A stretch of DNA of 64,000 nucleotides from Halobacteria archaeon AArc-dxtr1. GTDB lineage: Archaea; Halobacteriota; Halobacteria; Halobacteriales; Natrialbaceae. Position 1 is the stretch's first letter; the number at the start of each line of letters is the position of its first letter. Positions 31,628 through 41,511 of this stretch are shown in pieces. The notes below the pieces were generated by a model, which saw nothing but the letters and a program-made list of their open reading frames with translations, was not told the origin of the DNA and did no database searches. The translations under genes and the position numbers were made by a program. The stretch is from NCBI GenBank assembly GCA_025517425.1, contig JAOPJY010000001.1:1164217-1228216 (forward strand), written 5' to 3'.

Positions 31628-34105
31628 ATGACCGAGACCACCACCGACGCGGGTTGTACGCTCTGTGATCTCCCCGTCGAGGGGAGTTCGGTCGCGGACG
31701 AGTCGGGGAACCGTTTTTGCTGTGTTGGCTGTCGGGACGTCTTCGACGCGCTCGGCGACGTCGACGTCACGCCCGAGGACGTCCGGCAGGCGCGAGACGC
31801 AGGCGATGCCGAGCGCGAAGTTCCTGCCCATCACGAGTCGACGTACCTGGAGGTCGACGGCATGCACTGTGCGACCTGCGAGGCGTTCATCGAATCGGCC
31901 GCCCGCGACGTCTCCGGCGTCAGCGACGCCAGCTCGAGTTACGTGACCGATACGGTACGGATCGACCACGATCCCGACGCAGTCTCGCAAGCAGAGATTC
32001 GAGAGGCGATCAGCGGACTCGGCTACAGCGCCTACGACCGCGAGGACGCGTTCAGCCGCCGACAGGCCGATAACTGGGCGCTCGGTCGGATCGTCGTCGG
32101 CGTCCTCGTGGGGATGATGGTCATGCTTCAGTATCTCGTCATCATCTATCCAACCTACTTCGGCGCCTGGTTCTACGACGAGCGGACACTCGAGTTCTTC
32201 GAGGCGACACTCGCGAGCGACCTCGCGACGCCGTTTTACCTCATGATCGGGGCGCTGACGACGATCGTGCTCGGGGTCACCGGCAAACCGATCCTGCAGG
32301 GGGCGTACGTCAGCGTCCTGACCCGCCGGCCGAACATGGACCTGCTCGTGACGATCGCGGCCGTCAGCGCGTACCTCTACAGTACGCTCTCGATCGCCGT
32401 CGGCGGTCCGCACATCTACTACGACGTGACCGTCGCCATCATCGTCATCGTCTCCGTGGGGGGCTACTACGAGAACACCCTGAAACAGAAGGCGACCGAG
32501 CGGCTCTCGGAGCTGACCGCCGTCCAGGTCGACCAGGCCCGCCGCGTCGGCCGGGCCGGCGAGACGGGCGACGGCGAACCCGAGGACGTCTCCGTCGCCG
32601 ACCTCGCGGCCGGCGACCGCGTGCTCGTCCGGACAGGCGAGCGCGTCCCGATCGACGGGACCGTCGTCGAGGGTGAGGCAGCGGTCGACGAGGCGGTCGT
32701 CACCGGCGAGTCGCTGCCGGTCGGCAAGGCGGAAACGGACGCCGTCGTCGGCGGTTCGATGGTCGTCGACGGCGCGCTCACCGTCGCGGTCGGCGACGAG
32801 GCGACGAGCACCGTCGACCGGATCGCCGAACTCGTCTGGGACCTCCAGAGCGGCACCCACGGGATCCAGAAGCTCGCCGACAAGCTGGCGACGATCTTCG
32901 TTCCCCTCGTCCTCGTCCTGTCAGTGGTCGTAACGACGGTCTACCTCGCACTCGGGGCGGGGATCGCCGACGCCTTACTCGTCGGACTCACCGTCCTGAT
33001 CGTCTCCTGTCCGTGCGCGCTGGGGCTGGCGACGCCGCTTGCGGTCGCCGCGGGGATCCGCGACGCGCTCGAGAACGCGATCGTCGTCTTCGACGACAGC
33101 ATCTTCGAGCGCATCCGCGACGCCGACACCGTCGTCCTCGACAAGACGGGGACGCTGACGACGGGCGAGATGGCGGTTCTCGAGACCGACGTAGAGCCAG
33201 ATCTGGTGGCGCAGGCCGCGGCACTCGAGCAACGGTCGGCCCACCCGGTCGGGCAGGCGATCGCGGAGGCGGCTCCGGTTGCGGACGGCAAATCCGAGAC
33301 AGTCGCAGACGGTGGCGCGGTCGAAGTTACTGGCTCCAACCCCGATGGCGAGAGGGGAGACGAGGATGGCGTCGAGCGCTTCGAAAGTCACCGAAACGGC
33401 GTCTCGGGCGTCGTCGACGGCGACGAGATCATCGTCGGCCACCCGGATCTGTTCCGCGACCGCGGGTGGACGGTCCCCGAGGCGATCGTGCGGCAGGTCG
33501 CAGACGCCCGCGAGACCGGGCGCGTTCCGGTCGCCGTGGGTCGAGACGGGCGCGCGGAGGGCGTGATCGTCGTCGGCGACGACCTGCGGCCCGGCTGGGA
33601 GGAGACGCTGTCGGCGATCGCCGACACCGACGTCGAGGTCGTCGTTCTCACGGGCGACGACGCCCGGGCAGCCGAGCGCTTCCGCGAGTCCCCGGCTATC
33701 GACCGCGTCTTCGCGGGCGTCCCACCCGAAGGGAAGGCCGAGACGGTCGAACGGCTCAAGGGCCGCGGGCGGACGATCATGGTTGGCGACGGGACGAACG
33801 ACGCGCCCGCGCTCGCCGCCGCGGATCTAGGAATCGCGCTGGGCGGGGGCACGGCGATGGCCGCCGATGCGGCCGACGTCGCGCTCGTCGACGACGATCT
33901 CGACGCCGTCGAGACGGTCTTCGAGCTGGCCCGCGCGACCGATCGCCGGGTGAAGGGCAACATCGGCTGGGCCTTTTGTTACAACGCGATCGCGATTCCG
34001 CTGGCAGTGACCGGCCTGCTCAACCCGCTGTTCGCCGCGCTCGCGATGGGCGCGAGCAGCCTGCTGGTCGTGACGAACTCCTCGCGGCCGCTGTTAGACG
34101 AGTAG
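31628..34105 (+). CDS. Heavy-metal (copper-type) P-type ATPase
   Basis: 825-residue P1B-ATPase. N-terminal Cys-rich knuckle (CTLCDLP, CCVGC), then an HMA domain with MHCATCEAF, transmembrane helices carrying the SCPCALGLATP metal site, phosphorylation motif DKTGTLT, and hinge GDGTNDAPALAAAD. The combination of the N-terminal zinc-ribbon-like part and CPC resembles FixI/CcoI-type copper ATPases that supply cytochrome oxidase. It follows a SafE-like partner. Export versus assembly cannot be separated by sequence alone. Confidence 0.9.
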   Translation: MTETTTDAGCTLCDLPVEGSSVADESGNRFCCVGCRDVFDALGDVDVTPEDVRQARDAGDAEREVPAHHESTYLEVDGMHCATCEAFIESAARDVSGVSDASSSYVTDTVRIDHDPDAVSQAEIREAISGLGYSAYDREDAFSRRQADNWALGRIVVGVLVGMMVMLQYLVIIYPTYFGAWFYDERTLEFFEATLASDLATPFYLMIGALTTIVLGVTGKPILQGAYVSVLTRRPNMDLLVTIAAVSAYLYSTLSIAVGGPHIYYDVTVAIIVIVSVGGYYENTLKQKATERLSELTAVQVDQARRVGRAGETGDGEPEDVSVADLAAGDRVLVRTGERVPIDGTVVEGEAAVDEAVVTGESLPVGKAETDAVVGGSMVVDGALTVAVGDEATSTVDRIAELVWDLQSGTHGIQKLADKLATIFVPLVLVLSVVVTTVYLALGAGIADALLVGLTVLIVSCPCALGLATPLAVAAGIRDALENAIVVFDDSIFERIRDADTVVLDKTGTLTTGEMAVLETDVEPDLVAQAAALEQRSAHPVGQAIAEAAPVADGKSETVADGGAVEVTGSNPDGERGDEDGVERFESHRNGVSGVVDGDEIIVGHPDLFRDRGWTVPEAIVRQVADARETGRVPVAVGRDGRAEGVIVVGDDLRPGWEETLSAIADTDVEVVVLTGDDARAAERFRESPAIDRVFAGVPPEGKAETVERLKGRGRTIMVGDGTNDAPALAAADLGIALGGGTAMAADAADVALVDDDLDAVETVFELARATDRRVKGNIGWAFCYNAIAIPLAVTGLLNPLFAALAMGASSLLVVTNSSRPLLDE

Positions 34106-34182
34106 GCGACTGCCGGCGGCTCGTCACACGAACTGGAACGCAACCACAGCATTAACCACGACCCCGTCGTACGATCAGGGCG

Positions 34183-35364
34183 ATGAAAGCCGTCGTCCTC
34201 GCGGCCGGCGAAGGAACGCGTATGCGCCCGCTGACTGCGACCATGCCAAAGCCGATGCTCCCCGTCGGCGACCGCCCGCTGGTCGCTCACACGGTCGACC
34301 AGGCGATCGACGCCGGGGTCGACGAGGTCGTCCTCGTGGTCGGCTACGAGGCCGACGCGATCAGGGACTACTTCGGCGACGAGAGAGGCGGGGTCCCGAT
34401 CAGCTACGCGGTTCAGGCGGAACGGGCCGGGACGGCCCACGCCGTCGCGACCGCCCGCGAGCATATCGACGGACCGTTCGCGGTCTTAAACGGCGACAAC
34501 CGCTACGAGCCGGGTGCGGTTCGGAGACTGCTCGAGGCCGGGCCGGCCGTCGCGGCCGTCGAAGTCGACAATCCACAACACTACGGCGTCCTCGGGACCG
34601 ACGATGGCGTTGTGACGAGTATCGTCGAAAAGCCTGCCGATCCGCCGACGAACCTCGCGAACGCGGGCGCCTATGTCTTCCCCGAGGCGGCCGCCGACTG
34701 GCTCGAAGTCCCCGAAAGCGAGCGCGGCGAGCACGAGATCACCGACGTGCTCGCGCGGACGATCGAGGAACACAGCGTCCGACCGGTCGTCATGGACCGC
34801 TGGCTCGACGTCGGCCGCCCCTGGGAGCTGTTAGAGGCCACTGAATGGCATTTAGAGGGGGTCGAGCGCCGGCTCGACGGCGACGTCAGCGACGAAGCCG
34901 ATATCCGCGGTGACGTCGTCGTCGAGGAAGGCGCCACCGTCGAGCCGGGCGTCGTGATCGAGGGTCCCGTCCTGATCCGGTCGGGCGCCACCGTCGGACC
35001 GAACGCCTACGTCCGCGGCTCGACGGTACTCGGCGAGGGCGCGACGGTCGGCCACGCCGTCGAGGTGAAAAACAGCATCCTGATGGCCGGCGCGACCGTC
35101 CCGCACCTCTCGTACGTCGGCGACAGCGTCCTCGGCCGAGACGTCAACTTCGGCGCCAGCACCACAGTCGCGAACCTCCGCCACGATGACGAGCCAGTGC
35201 AAGCAACGGTCAAGGGCGAGCGCGTCTCGACCGGCCGGCGCAAGTACGGCGTCGTCGTCGGCGAGGGCGCGAAGACGGGGATCGACACGAACCTCTATCC
35301 GGGCGTCTCGCTGTCGGCCGGCGCGACGACGATGCCCGGCGAGAACGTGGATCGCGATCGGTAG
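34183..35364 (+). CDS. GlmU-like sugar-1-phosphate nucleotidylyltransferase/acetyltransferase
   Basis: 393 residues. The N-terminal nucleotidylyltransferase has AAGEGTRMRPLTATMPKPMLPV and the LNGDNRYEPG metal motif; the C-terminal half is a left-handed beta-helix of hexapeptide repeats (VVIEGPVLIRSGATVGPN). Archaeal bifunctional enzymes of this type make UDP-GlcNAc or dTDP-Glc. Together with the GlmM-like mutase at 20066 it fits amino-sugar nucleotide supply for glycosylation. The exact nucleotide and sugar are uncertain. Confidence 0.88.
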   Translation: MKAVVLAAGEGTRMRPLTATMPKPMLPVGDRPLVAHTVDQAIDAGVDEVVLVVGYEADAIRDYFGDERGGVPISYAVQAERAGTAHAVATAREHIDGPFAVLNGDNRYEPGAVRRLLEAGPAVAAVEVDNPQHYGVLGTDDGVVTSIVEKPADPPTNLANAGAYVFPEAAADWLEVPESERGEHEITDVLARTIEEHSVRPVVMDRWLDVGRPWELLEATEWHLEGVERRLDGDVSDEADIRGDVVVEEGATVEPGVVIEGPVLIRSGATVGPNAYVRGSTVLGEGATVGHAVEVKNSILMAGATVPHLSYVGDSVLGRDVNFGASTTVANLRHDDEPVQATVKGERVSTGRRKYGVVVGEGAKTGIDTNLYPGVSLSAGATTMPGENVDRDR

Positions 35365-35491
35365 CGCGCCGAAATCGGCGGGTCGTCGCGATCAGTGGCA
35401 CGCCAAAACTGACGTGGCGACGGACTCGCTGGGCTCGCGAGTGCGGAAATCTCCCCAGATATATTTCAACCCCCCAACAATAGTGGCAACA

Positions 35492-36130
35492 ATGACGACC
35501 CGACGAGCGTTCCTCGCGGCCGGTGGTACCGCCGGCGCGGTCGGTCTTGGCGGCTGCCTCGACGAACTATCGCTGAGAGACGGCGACCCCTCGAACGTGG
35601 AGCTGGCAGTGACGGATATCGACGACGCAGCCGACGAGCACGGGATCGCCCTCGACGTCGCCGTTTCGAACGCGCGACTGGACGGCGACGAGATACCGGA
35701 GCTGTACCTCGAAATCGAGAACGTCGGCGAGCGACTCGTGCGAATCGATAGCTGGTCGGGCTACCGGGTCGGGGAGTTCGCCTCCAGCGAGCCGTCGGGA
35801 CTGCACACGTTCACGATGGGCGAGACGGACCAGTACGACCTCCGCGCAGAGACCTGCTGGTCATTCGACGAGGAGTATCTAGAGCGGACGAGTGACTCGC
35901 AGACGACGTTTCTCGAAGCGGACGATGTCGAATCTGAGAGCCGTCACGTGCTCCGACACGGCAGGGACTTCGAGGGCGATTGTCCCGAACCGGGCGAGTA
36001 CGCGTTCGAGAGTTCGTACCAGGTCTACGACCTGGAAACCGAAGAGCAGTACCACGATTCGGAGCTGGACGTAACCGACGGCGAGCGCGTGGCGTGTCGG
36101 TTCACGCTCGACGTAACGGCGGGCGAGTGA
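35492..36130 (+). CDS. Tat-exported lipoprotein, haloarchaeal
   Basis: 212-residue protein with a clear twin-arginine signal and lipobox: TTRRAFLAAGG, then VGLGGCL with the lipidated Cys at residue 22. The mature part is acidic and beta-rich with no known domain. Start at 35492 places RR at residues 4-5. It is probably anchored on the outer face of the membrane. Function unknown. Confidence 0.8.
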   Translation: MTTRRAFLAAGGTAGAVGLGGCLDELSLRDGDPSNVELAVTDIDDAADEHGIALDVAVSNARLDGDEIPELYLEIENVGERLVRIDSWSGYRVGEFASSEPSGLHTFTMGETDQYDLRAETCWSFDEEYLERTSDSQTTFLEADDVESESRHVLRHGRDFEGDCPEPGEYAFESSYQVYDLETEEQYHDSELDVTDGERVACRFTLDVTAGE

Positions 36131-36146
36131 AACTACAAGACAACGT

Positions 36147-36938
36147 CTAGAACGGGAACAGCGACTCGGCCGCCGGATCGCGCTGGACGATCTCGATCTC
36201 GTGACCGTCCTGGTCCGTCGTGAACGCGTACATGTTGTCGTTGCTCTCCGGATCACGGTAGTCGGGGGCCTCGCGTTCTAACAGCGTCTCCCAGTCCTCC
36301 TGAAGGTCGTCGACGCGGACGCAGAGGTGGCCCCAGGCGTCGCCCTGCTCGTAGCTGCGGCCGTCGTAGTTGTAGGTGAGCTCGACGCTCATCGCCTCGC
36401 TGGCGGCGTCGCGGGGTTCGACGAAGTAGTTTGCGAAGGTGTCGGACTCCCAGCGGCCGACCTCGTCGTACTCGAACTTCCGGGTCCAGAAGCCGAGCGC
36501 TTCGTCTGCGTCCTCGACGCGGATCATCGTGTGGTCGATCGACCAGGTCGCGCCCTGGTCGCGCTGGACGATCTCGATCTCGTGGCCGTCGGGGTCCTTC
36601 ACGAAGGCGTAGCGCCCGCCACAGGACTCGGGGTTGCGGTAGTCCTCGACGCCCTCGTCCATGAGCTGTTGGTAGTGGGCCTCGAGTTCGCCCTCGGGGA
36701 CGCGCACGGCGATATGGCCCCAGGCGTCGCCGACCTCGAGCTCGTCGGCCCCCTCGTTGTGGGTGAGTTCGAGCATCGCCTCGTCCTCGTGCATCTTCTC
36801 GGGACCGAGGTAGACGATGGTGAAGCCGTCGCCCTCGTAGCGATCTTTCTCCTCGTACTCGAGGTGGGTCTGGTACCAGTCGAGCGATTCCTCGAGATCC
36901 GAGACGCGGATCATCGTGTGGTCGACTACGCCGTCCAT
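36147..36938 (-). CDS. Tandem VOC-domain (glyoxalase-like) protein
   Basis: 263 residues composed of two VOC domains, each starting DHTMIRV and ending DGHEIEIVQRD, so an internal duplication is obvious. The His/Glu metal positions are kept in both copies. It may be a glyoxalase I-like lyase or a ring-cleavage dioxygenase relative. Start at 36938 (MDGVVDHTMIRV). The two copies also share near-identical DNA around the start motif (36906-36925 and 36519-36538). Confidence 0.82.
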   Translation of the reverse strand: MDGVVDHTMIRVSDLEESLDWYQTHLEYEEKDRYEGDGFTIVYLGPEKMHEDEAMLELTHNEGADELEVGDAWGHIAVRVPEGELEAHYQQLMDEGVEDYRNPESCGGRYAFVKDPDGHEIEIVQRDQGATWSIDHTMIRVEDADEALGFWTRKFEYDEVGRWESDTFANYFVEPRDAASEAMSVELTYNYDGRSYEQGDAWGHLCVRVDDLQEDWETLLEREAPDYRDPESNDNMYAFTTDQDGHEIEIVQRDPAAESLFPF

Positions 36939-37064
36939 AGGCGAGTGGAGGGCTGCGAATCGCAAAAAGCTGTGGAAGGCGGTCGATTCGGGAGAGGGTC
37001 GTGATGACGGATCGAAGTTAGTGGCGACCGAACAGTATTGAGGGAGGGCTGTGATGGAGGCGAC

Positions 37065-37154
37065 ATGGACGAGAGACGGCTCGGGCTCATCATCGGCACC
37101 GTCGGCACCCTTCTGGGCATCGCGCTCATCCTCTGGGGTGCTGGAATTATCTGA
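37065..37154 (+). CDS. 29-residue single-helix membrane protein
   Basis: ATG at 37065 opens MDERRLGLIIGTVGTLLGI and ends WGAGII before TGA. A charged N-terminus followed by a single 20-residue hydrophobic helix looks like a genuine small membrane protein rather than random sequence. It is convergent with the drg gene. No family is recognised. Confidence 0.5.
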   Translation: MDERRLGLIIGTVGTLLGIALILWGAGII

Positions 37155-37201
37155 GGTGCCGGGAGCACGAACTGGCCGGAAACGCGGCAGAGAAACTGCG
37201 A

Positions 37202-38311
37202 TTACCGGCGCAGAATCAGCTTCAGCACGTCCTCGTCTTCGAGGACGTGCTCGGTCCCGACCTGCTGCTCGTCGTGAGTGGCGCTCGGACCCGAAACCCG
37301 GGCGAAGCGAAAGCGCTCTTCCATCTCGCCGCCGAGTTTCTCGATGGCCTCGCCGACGGTCGTTCCCCGCTGGATGACGAGGGGTTCCTCCCAGTCGACG
37401 CCGCGGCCGGGTTTGTCCATGTAGACCCGAATGAGTCCGAGATTGTCCCAGATACGGTCTTTGAGCGACGCTAAGCCCTTCTCCTCGGCGGCGCTGATGA
37501 AGGTGACCTCCTCGGGGTCGAGATCGCGCTCGCGCAGTTGCTCGTCGACGGTCTCCTTGTAGTCGGGGTTGATCAGGTCGACCTTGTTGACGCAGGTGAT
37601 CGAAGGGATGTACTCTCGGTTCTCCATCAGGCCGTCGATGAGCCGGTCGATATCGACCTGCTCCTGGAGGTTCAAGTCGGCGTTGACGAACCCGTGCTCG
37701 CGCAGGACGTCCTTGATCGTCGTCTCGTCGAGTTCCTGCTCGACGCTCGAGGTGATCTTGATCCCGTCTTTGATCTTCGGACGGACGGTCACCCGGGGTG
37801 GCTCCTTGTCGACCCGGATGTTGATGTCGTACAGTTCCTCCTGCAAGCGGTCGTACTGCTCGATCTCGAACACTGAGAGGACAAACAGGATGAGGTCGGC
37901 GTTGCGGACGACCGCGAGGACCTGCTTACCGTCACCCTTCCCGGTCGCCGCACCCTGGATCAGACCCGGAACGTCGAGCAGCTGGATGTTCGCCCCGCGG
38001 TGTTTGCACATCCCGGGGTTGACGTCGAGCGTGGTGAACTCGTACTCGCCGGTCTCGGACTCGGCGTTGGTCAACGAGTTGAGTAAGGAAGACTTGCCGA
38101 CGCTCGGGAAGCCGACCAAGGCGACCGTTGCGTCGCCGGTCTTCTCGACGGAGTAGCCGGTGCCGCCACCCGCCGAAGACTGGTTCTGAAGCTTCTCTTT
38201 TTTCTCGGCGAGTTTCGACTTGAGCCGGCCGATGTGGGCCTCCGTCGACTTGTTGTAGGGCGTGTTGGCGATCTCCTCTTCGATTGCGTCGATCTCCTCC
38301 TCGAGCCCCAT
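37202..38311 (-). CDS. drg: Developmentally regulated GTP-binding protein (Drg/Obg family)
   Basis: 369-residue ribosome-associated GTPase. G1 GFPSVGKSS, switch region EFTTLDVNPG, G3 DVPGL, G4 NKVD and a C-terminal TGS domain (VIQRGTTVGEAIEKLGG) are present. N-terminal coiled coil (EEEIDAIEEEIANTPYNK). Start at 38311 (MGLEEEIDAIEEE). Acts in translation or ribosome function in archaea and eukaryotes. Confidence 0.93.
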   Translation of the reverse strand: MGLEEEIDAIEEEIANTPYNKSTEAHIGRLKSKLAEKKEKLQNQSSAGGGTGYSVEKTGDATVALVGFPSVGKSSLLNSLTNAESETGEYEFTTLDVNPGMCKHRGANIQLLDVPGLIQGAATGKGDGKQVLAVVRNADLILFVLSVFEIEQYDRLQEELYDINIRVDKEPPRVTVRPKIKDGIKITSSVEQELDETTIKDVLREHGFVNADLNLQEQVDIDRLIDGLMENREYIPSITCVNKVDLINPDYKETVDEQLRERDLDPEEVTFISAAEEKGLASLKDRIWDNLGLIRVYMDKPGRGVDWEEPLVIQRGTTVGEAIEKLGGEMEERFRFARVSGPSATHDEQQVGTEHVLEDEDVLKLILRR

Positions 38312-38480
38312 GTACTCGTATCCTGCCGGCCGCACCGAAAAACCCTTTCGACCCGACCACGGCGCCCGGACTCGGCGTCAAAACGCCCCCGTAGCAGGAG
38401 AGTGGTCAAAGATGATTGGCAATCACCGATCCCAACGCAAGTTCGACACGCATAAACGGCGGGCGGAAAAAGCCCCGACT

Positions 38481-38684
38481 ATGCCAACTCCGACGCAGCT
38501 GCGTGAGAGTACGCAGATCGTCCTCCCGCGAGAGCGCATCCGTGGGATCGAAGCGCAGTTGCACGAGGAGGCCACGGTCTCCGTCTTCGAAGAACGGGAC
38601 GGATACTGTCGGCTCGTCGGTAGCCCCGTCGAAATCAAAGCTGCGAGCGAATTTTTAGCCAAAAACGGCATCCCACTGCAGTAA
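38481..38684 (+). CDS. Small conserved haloarchaeal protein (VNG_1110C-like)
   Basis: 67-residue protein, MPTPTQLRESTQIVLPRERI, ending in AASEFLAKNGIPLQ. The compact alpha/beta pattern and IEAQLHEEATVSVFEERDGYCRLVG recall a small RNA- or nucleotide-binding fold, but no catalytic motif is present. I associate it with the VNG_1110C family from memory; the function is unknown. Confidence 0.55.
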   Translation: MPTPTQLRESTQIVLPRERIRGIEAQLHEEATVSVFEERDGYCRLVGSPVEIKAASEFLAKNGIPLQ

Positions 38685-38714
38685 GCAGAGATCGGCAGTG
38701 ACGCCGCCGATGGA

Positions 38715-40007
38715 TCAGCGCTCGGGATGAACGGGCGCATCGAAGCCGCCCCGAACCAGGGGTTTCGCGATGTGCCGTCGGGCGCGCGGGGGGACCTCGT
38801 ACCAGCCGACGTCGAGCTCGCGCTCGATCGGTACCGACTGCTTCTCCGGTGCCGACGTCCCGCAATCGCGACACCGGTAGCCCTGATCGCGACCGGCGCT
38901 TTTCATCCGCCGGTCGCAGCCGGGACAGGTCGGTGTCACACGCTCCGTCCGGACGAGGTCGCGGACGGCGAACTTCTCGAGTTTGAGCGTGTCGCGTGAG
39001 ACTTCTCCACAGACCGTGAGCCGATCGCCCGGACGGAGCGCGCGCACGCGGTCTCGGAATCGCTTCGTTGGCTCGAAGGCGGCACACCGAAGGCGGGAGG
39101 TCGAGTCTCCTAATGCAGCGTCTCCCGGCTCGAGCTCGACGAAAACGTGCCCGCCGCGTCGCGTTTCGGGCTCGGTCGCCACCTGGCCGTCGACCCGGTA
39201 GGCGCGCCCCTCCAGAAGGTCGCCGATCGTCCCGTCCTGAAGGTGGGCGTCAGTCCCCTGGTTCGTGACGAACAGCTGCGCGTCGGCAACCGGCTCACCC
39301 TCGATACTGTCGGCGACGTACCGGACGGCGTCGGAATCATCGCCACGGATGCCGTGGAGAATGGGGCCCGGAGTGTGGGGCACACAGACGAGTTCGCCCG
39401 CGACACGATCGACGGTGTCCCACGTCGCGGGGGAGGCAGAGTCGGCGGCCTCGAAAACCGAGTCGGGATCGACGTCCCGCGAGGTGCCCCATCGGTCGGG
39501 CTCGCGGTAGCTGATCAGCTCGGCGGTCCACTCCGAAAATGTCGACCAGCTACCGACAGCCGCTAGCGCCCCGATTCGGCCACGACCGTTCCCGGTGCTC
39601 CAGTGGCGGTACTCCCACTCCTCGACCAGCGCCGTCGCGTCCGCAATCGAAAGCTGTTCGCGAACCGCGCGGCGGGCGAACGCCTGGACAGGGTCCGGAG
39701 CCGTCGCTTCGTCGGGGTCGTGGTCGGCAACGACGAGCCCCGGATGCGTCCGATCGTCGGCAGTCTCCGCGAGGGCTTCGATGCGTTCCCGGGCGATCGA
39801 AAAGGCCCGGTCGGGGTCGCAGTCAGTGTGAATCGCGAGCGCGGCGTTCCCCCGAGTCTTGTACTCGACGGCCGGGTTCAGCCGCACGAGCAAGAGCCGC
39901 GAGACGGCGGCCTCACGAGCCAGCCGCTCGGCAACCTGCGCGGCGACGTACGTCGTACACATCCCGCGCTCGCGCGAGTCGGTATCGTCGATCCCGACGA
40001 CGGTCAT
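38715..40007 (-). CDS. tiaS: tRNA(Ile2) 2-agmatinylcytidine synthetase TiaS
   Basis: Modifies C34 of tRNA-Ile2 so that it reads AUA. 430 residues with the archaeal TiaS order: N-terminal GIDDTDS kinase-like domain, central GNGRGRIGALAAVG motif, an OB-fold RNA-binding region, and a C-terminal zinc ribbon (CPGCDRRM, CRDCG). It is divergent from the HTH regulator at 40173. Confidence 0.93.
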   Translation of the reverse strand: MTVVGIDDTDSRERGMCTTYVAAQVAERLAREAAVSRLLLVRLNPAVEYKTRGNAALAIHTDCDPDRAFSIARERIEALAETADDRTHPGLVVADHDPDEATAPDPVQAFARRAVREQLSIADATALVEEWEYRHWSTGNGRGRIGALAAVGSWSTFSEWTAELISYREPDRWGTSRDVDPDSVFEAADSASPATWDTVDRVAGELVCVPHTPGPILHGIRGDDSDAVRYVADSIEGEPVADAQLFVTNQGTDAHLQDGTIGDLLEGRAYRVDGQVATEPETRRGGHVFVELEPGDAALGDSTSRLRCAAFEPTKRFRDRVRALRPGDRLTVCGEVSRDTLKLEKFAVRDLVRTERVTPTCPGCDRRMKSAGRDQGYRCRDCGTSAPEKQSVPIERELDVGWYEVPPRARRHIAKPLVRGGFDAPVHPER

Positions 40008-40143
40008 CGGCGGTGGGTTGGCCGCCGAGGCGGTAACACCTTTCGGGAGCCCGCGGCGGTGCGCTCAGAGGACGTATATAAATTATCCGGCCCTGAACCC
40101 AGCCAATCGCCGGACGTAGTCCGGACATAACCAGGGAAAGGCA

Positions 40144-40150
40144 CATATAT
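40144..40150 (+). promoter_or_regulatory. TATA box of the HTH regulator gene
   Basis: CATATAT centred 26 nt before the ATG at 40173 predicts a leaderless message and rules against the in-frame ATG at 40149. Confidence 0.5.
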
Positions 40151-40172
40151 GAGGAGTTACTTACGTCTCCCT

Positions 40173-41138
40173 ATGTCCCGATCCGCACTGGTCGGCAACG
40201 TCACCGCGATGTTAGAGGACGCGGGGTTCGCCGTCAGCGACCGGTGTGCGATCCGCCCGAAGAGCTTCGACGTGGCGGCCCGGCGCGGCGAAGACCTGCT
40301 ACTCGTAAAGATTCTCGGCAACGTCGACGCGTTCACACAGGCAACGGGCCACGAGATGCGCCGTCTGGGCGAGTACCTCCGGGCGACGCCGCTGGTGATT
40401 GGCCTGCGTAGCCGCGACGAGGACCTGAAACCGGACGTCGTCTACTTCCGCCACGGTGTCCCCGCGTTCAGCCCGGACACGGCGTACAACCTCTTTATCG
40501 AGGGGGTCCCGCCGTTGATCTACGCCGCACCCGGCGGTCTGTACGTCAATATCGACGGCGACCTGCTGGCCGACGAACGCGAAGGTCGCGAGTGGAGCCT
40601 CGGTCGCCTGGCCTCAGAGTTGGGCGTCTCGCGCCGAACCGTCTCGAAGTACGAAGACGGAATGAACGCCTCGATCGAGGTCGCGATGGCCCTAGAGGAC
40701 TTATTCGACTCCTCGCTTACCAGCCCGGTCGACGTCTTAGACGGCGCCGAAGAGGTCCACGAGAACGACACGATGCCGGACGACCCCGACGCCGATCCTG
40801 ACGACGAGGAGGTCGTCGCCGTGTTGACCCGAGCCGGTTACCGGGTCCATCCGACGCTTCGGTCGCCGTTCAAGGCGATCAGCGAGGACGAAGACGACAG
40901 CGAGGTCGTCCTCACGGGTCACTCGGAGTTTACGAAAGCCGCCGAAAAGCGTGCGCGGATTATGAGTTCGATCGGCCGCGTCACCCGGACGCGCTCGGTC
41001 TACGTCGTCGACCGGGCGAAACAGGAGTCCGTCGACGGCACCGCGCTGGTCGAACGCGACGAGCTGGCGGAGCTGCGGGAAGCGGACGATCTGCGTGCGG
41101 TGATTCGAGAGCGATCCGAACGCGAAGAGGCCGCGTAA
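40173..41138 (+). CDS. HTH (XRE-type) regulator with N-terminal nuclease-like fold
   Basis: 321 residues. The N-terminal ~110 look like a restriction-nuclease-type alpha/beta domain ([17 protein letters not shown]), followed by an XRE helix-turn-helix ([19 protein letters not shown]) and an acidic C-terminal domain. This matches the conserved archaeal family annotated as putative HTH-type transcriptional regulator. No catalytic DxK is evident, so DNA-binding regulation is favoured. Confidence 0.8.
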   Translation: MSRSALVGNVTAMLEDAGFAVSDRCAIRPKSFDVAARRGEDLLLVKILGNVDAFTQATGHEMRRLGEYLRATPLVIGLRSRDEDLKPDVVYFRHGVPAFSPDTAYNLFIEGVPPLIYAAPGGLYVNIDGDLLADEREGREWSLGRLASELGVSRRTVSKYEDGMNASIEVAMALEDLFDSSLTSPVDVLDGAEEVHENDTMPDDPDADPDDEEVVAVLTRAGYRVHPTLRSPFKAISEDEDDSEVVLTGHSEFTKAAEKRARIMSSIGRVTRTRSVYVVDRAKQESVDGTALVERDELAELREADDLRAVIRERSEREEAA

Positions 41139-41157
41139 AGAGCGGTCAGAGCCGTTT

Positions 41158-41403
41158 TTAGGCGTACGTTTTGTCGAGATAGTCGACGATATCGTCGCTC
41201 TCAGGCATCCCTTCGACGCCGTTGGCCTCGTCGACAAGTACGGGGACGCCGGTCTGGCCGCTTACGGCCTCGACTTCTGTCCGGTCACCGTGATTGCGAG
41301 GCACGTCGATCGTCTCGTACTCGAGATCGAGCTCGTCGAGTTTGGTTCTGACTTTCGCACAGTACGGGCAGCCGGGGAGGTTGTACATCGTGATGTCAGC
41401 CAT
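41158..41403 (-). CDS. Glutaredoxin
   Basis: 81-residue glutaredoxin with the CPYC active site near residues 12-15, cis-Pro segment TGVPVLVDEANG and C-terminal DDIVDYLDKTY. A likely partner for thiol-disulfide exchange, possibly reduced by the fused reductase at 29280. Convergent with the HTH regulator. Confidence 0.92.
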   Translation of the reverse strand: MADITMYNLPGCPYCAKVRTKLDELDLEYETIDVPRNHGDRTEVEAVSGQTGVPVLVDEANGVEGMPESDDIVDYLDKTYA

Positions 41404-41511
41404 ACCTGACGTAGCGAGAGGAGAAGTATCAGCTCACCGGTCGGCCGGGTCCGTTGCCGCAACTGGGAAACGTGAGGAGAGAGCCGAACGCAAGAAGAAC
41501 GAGAAGAGCGG

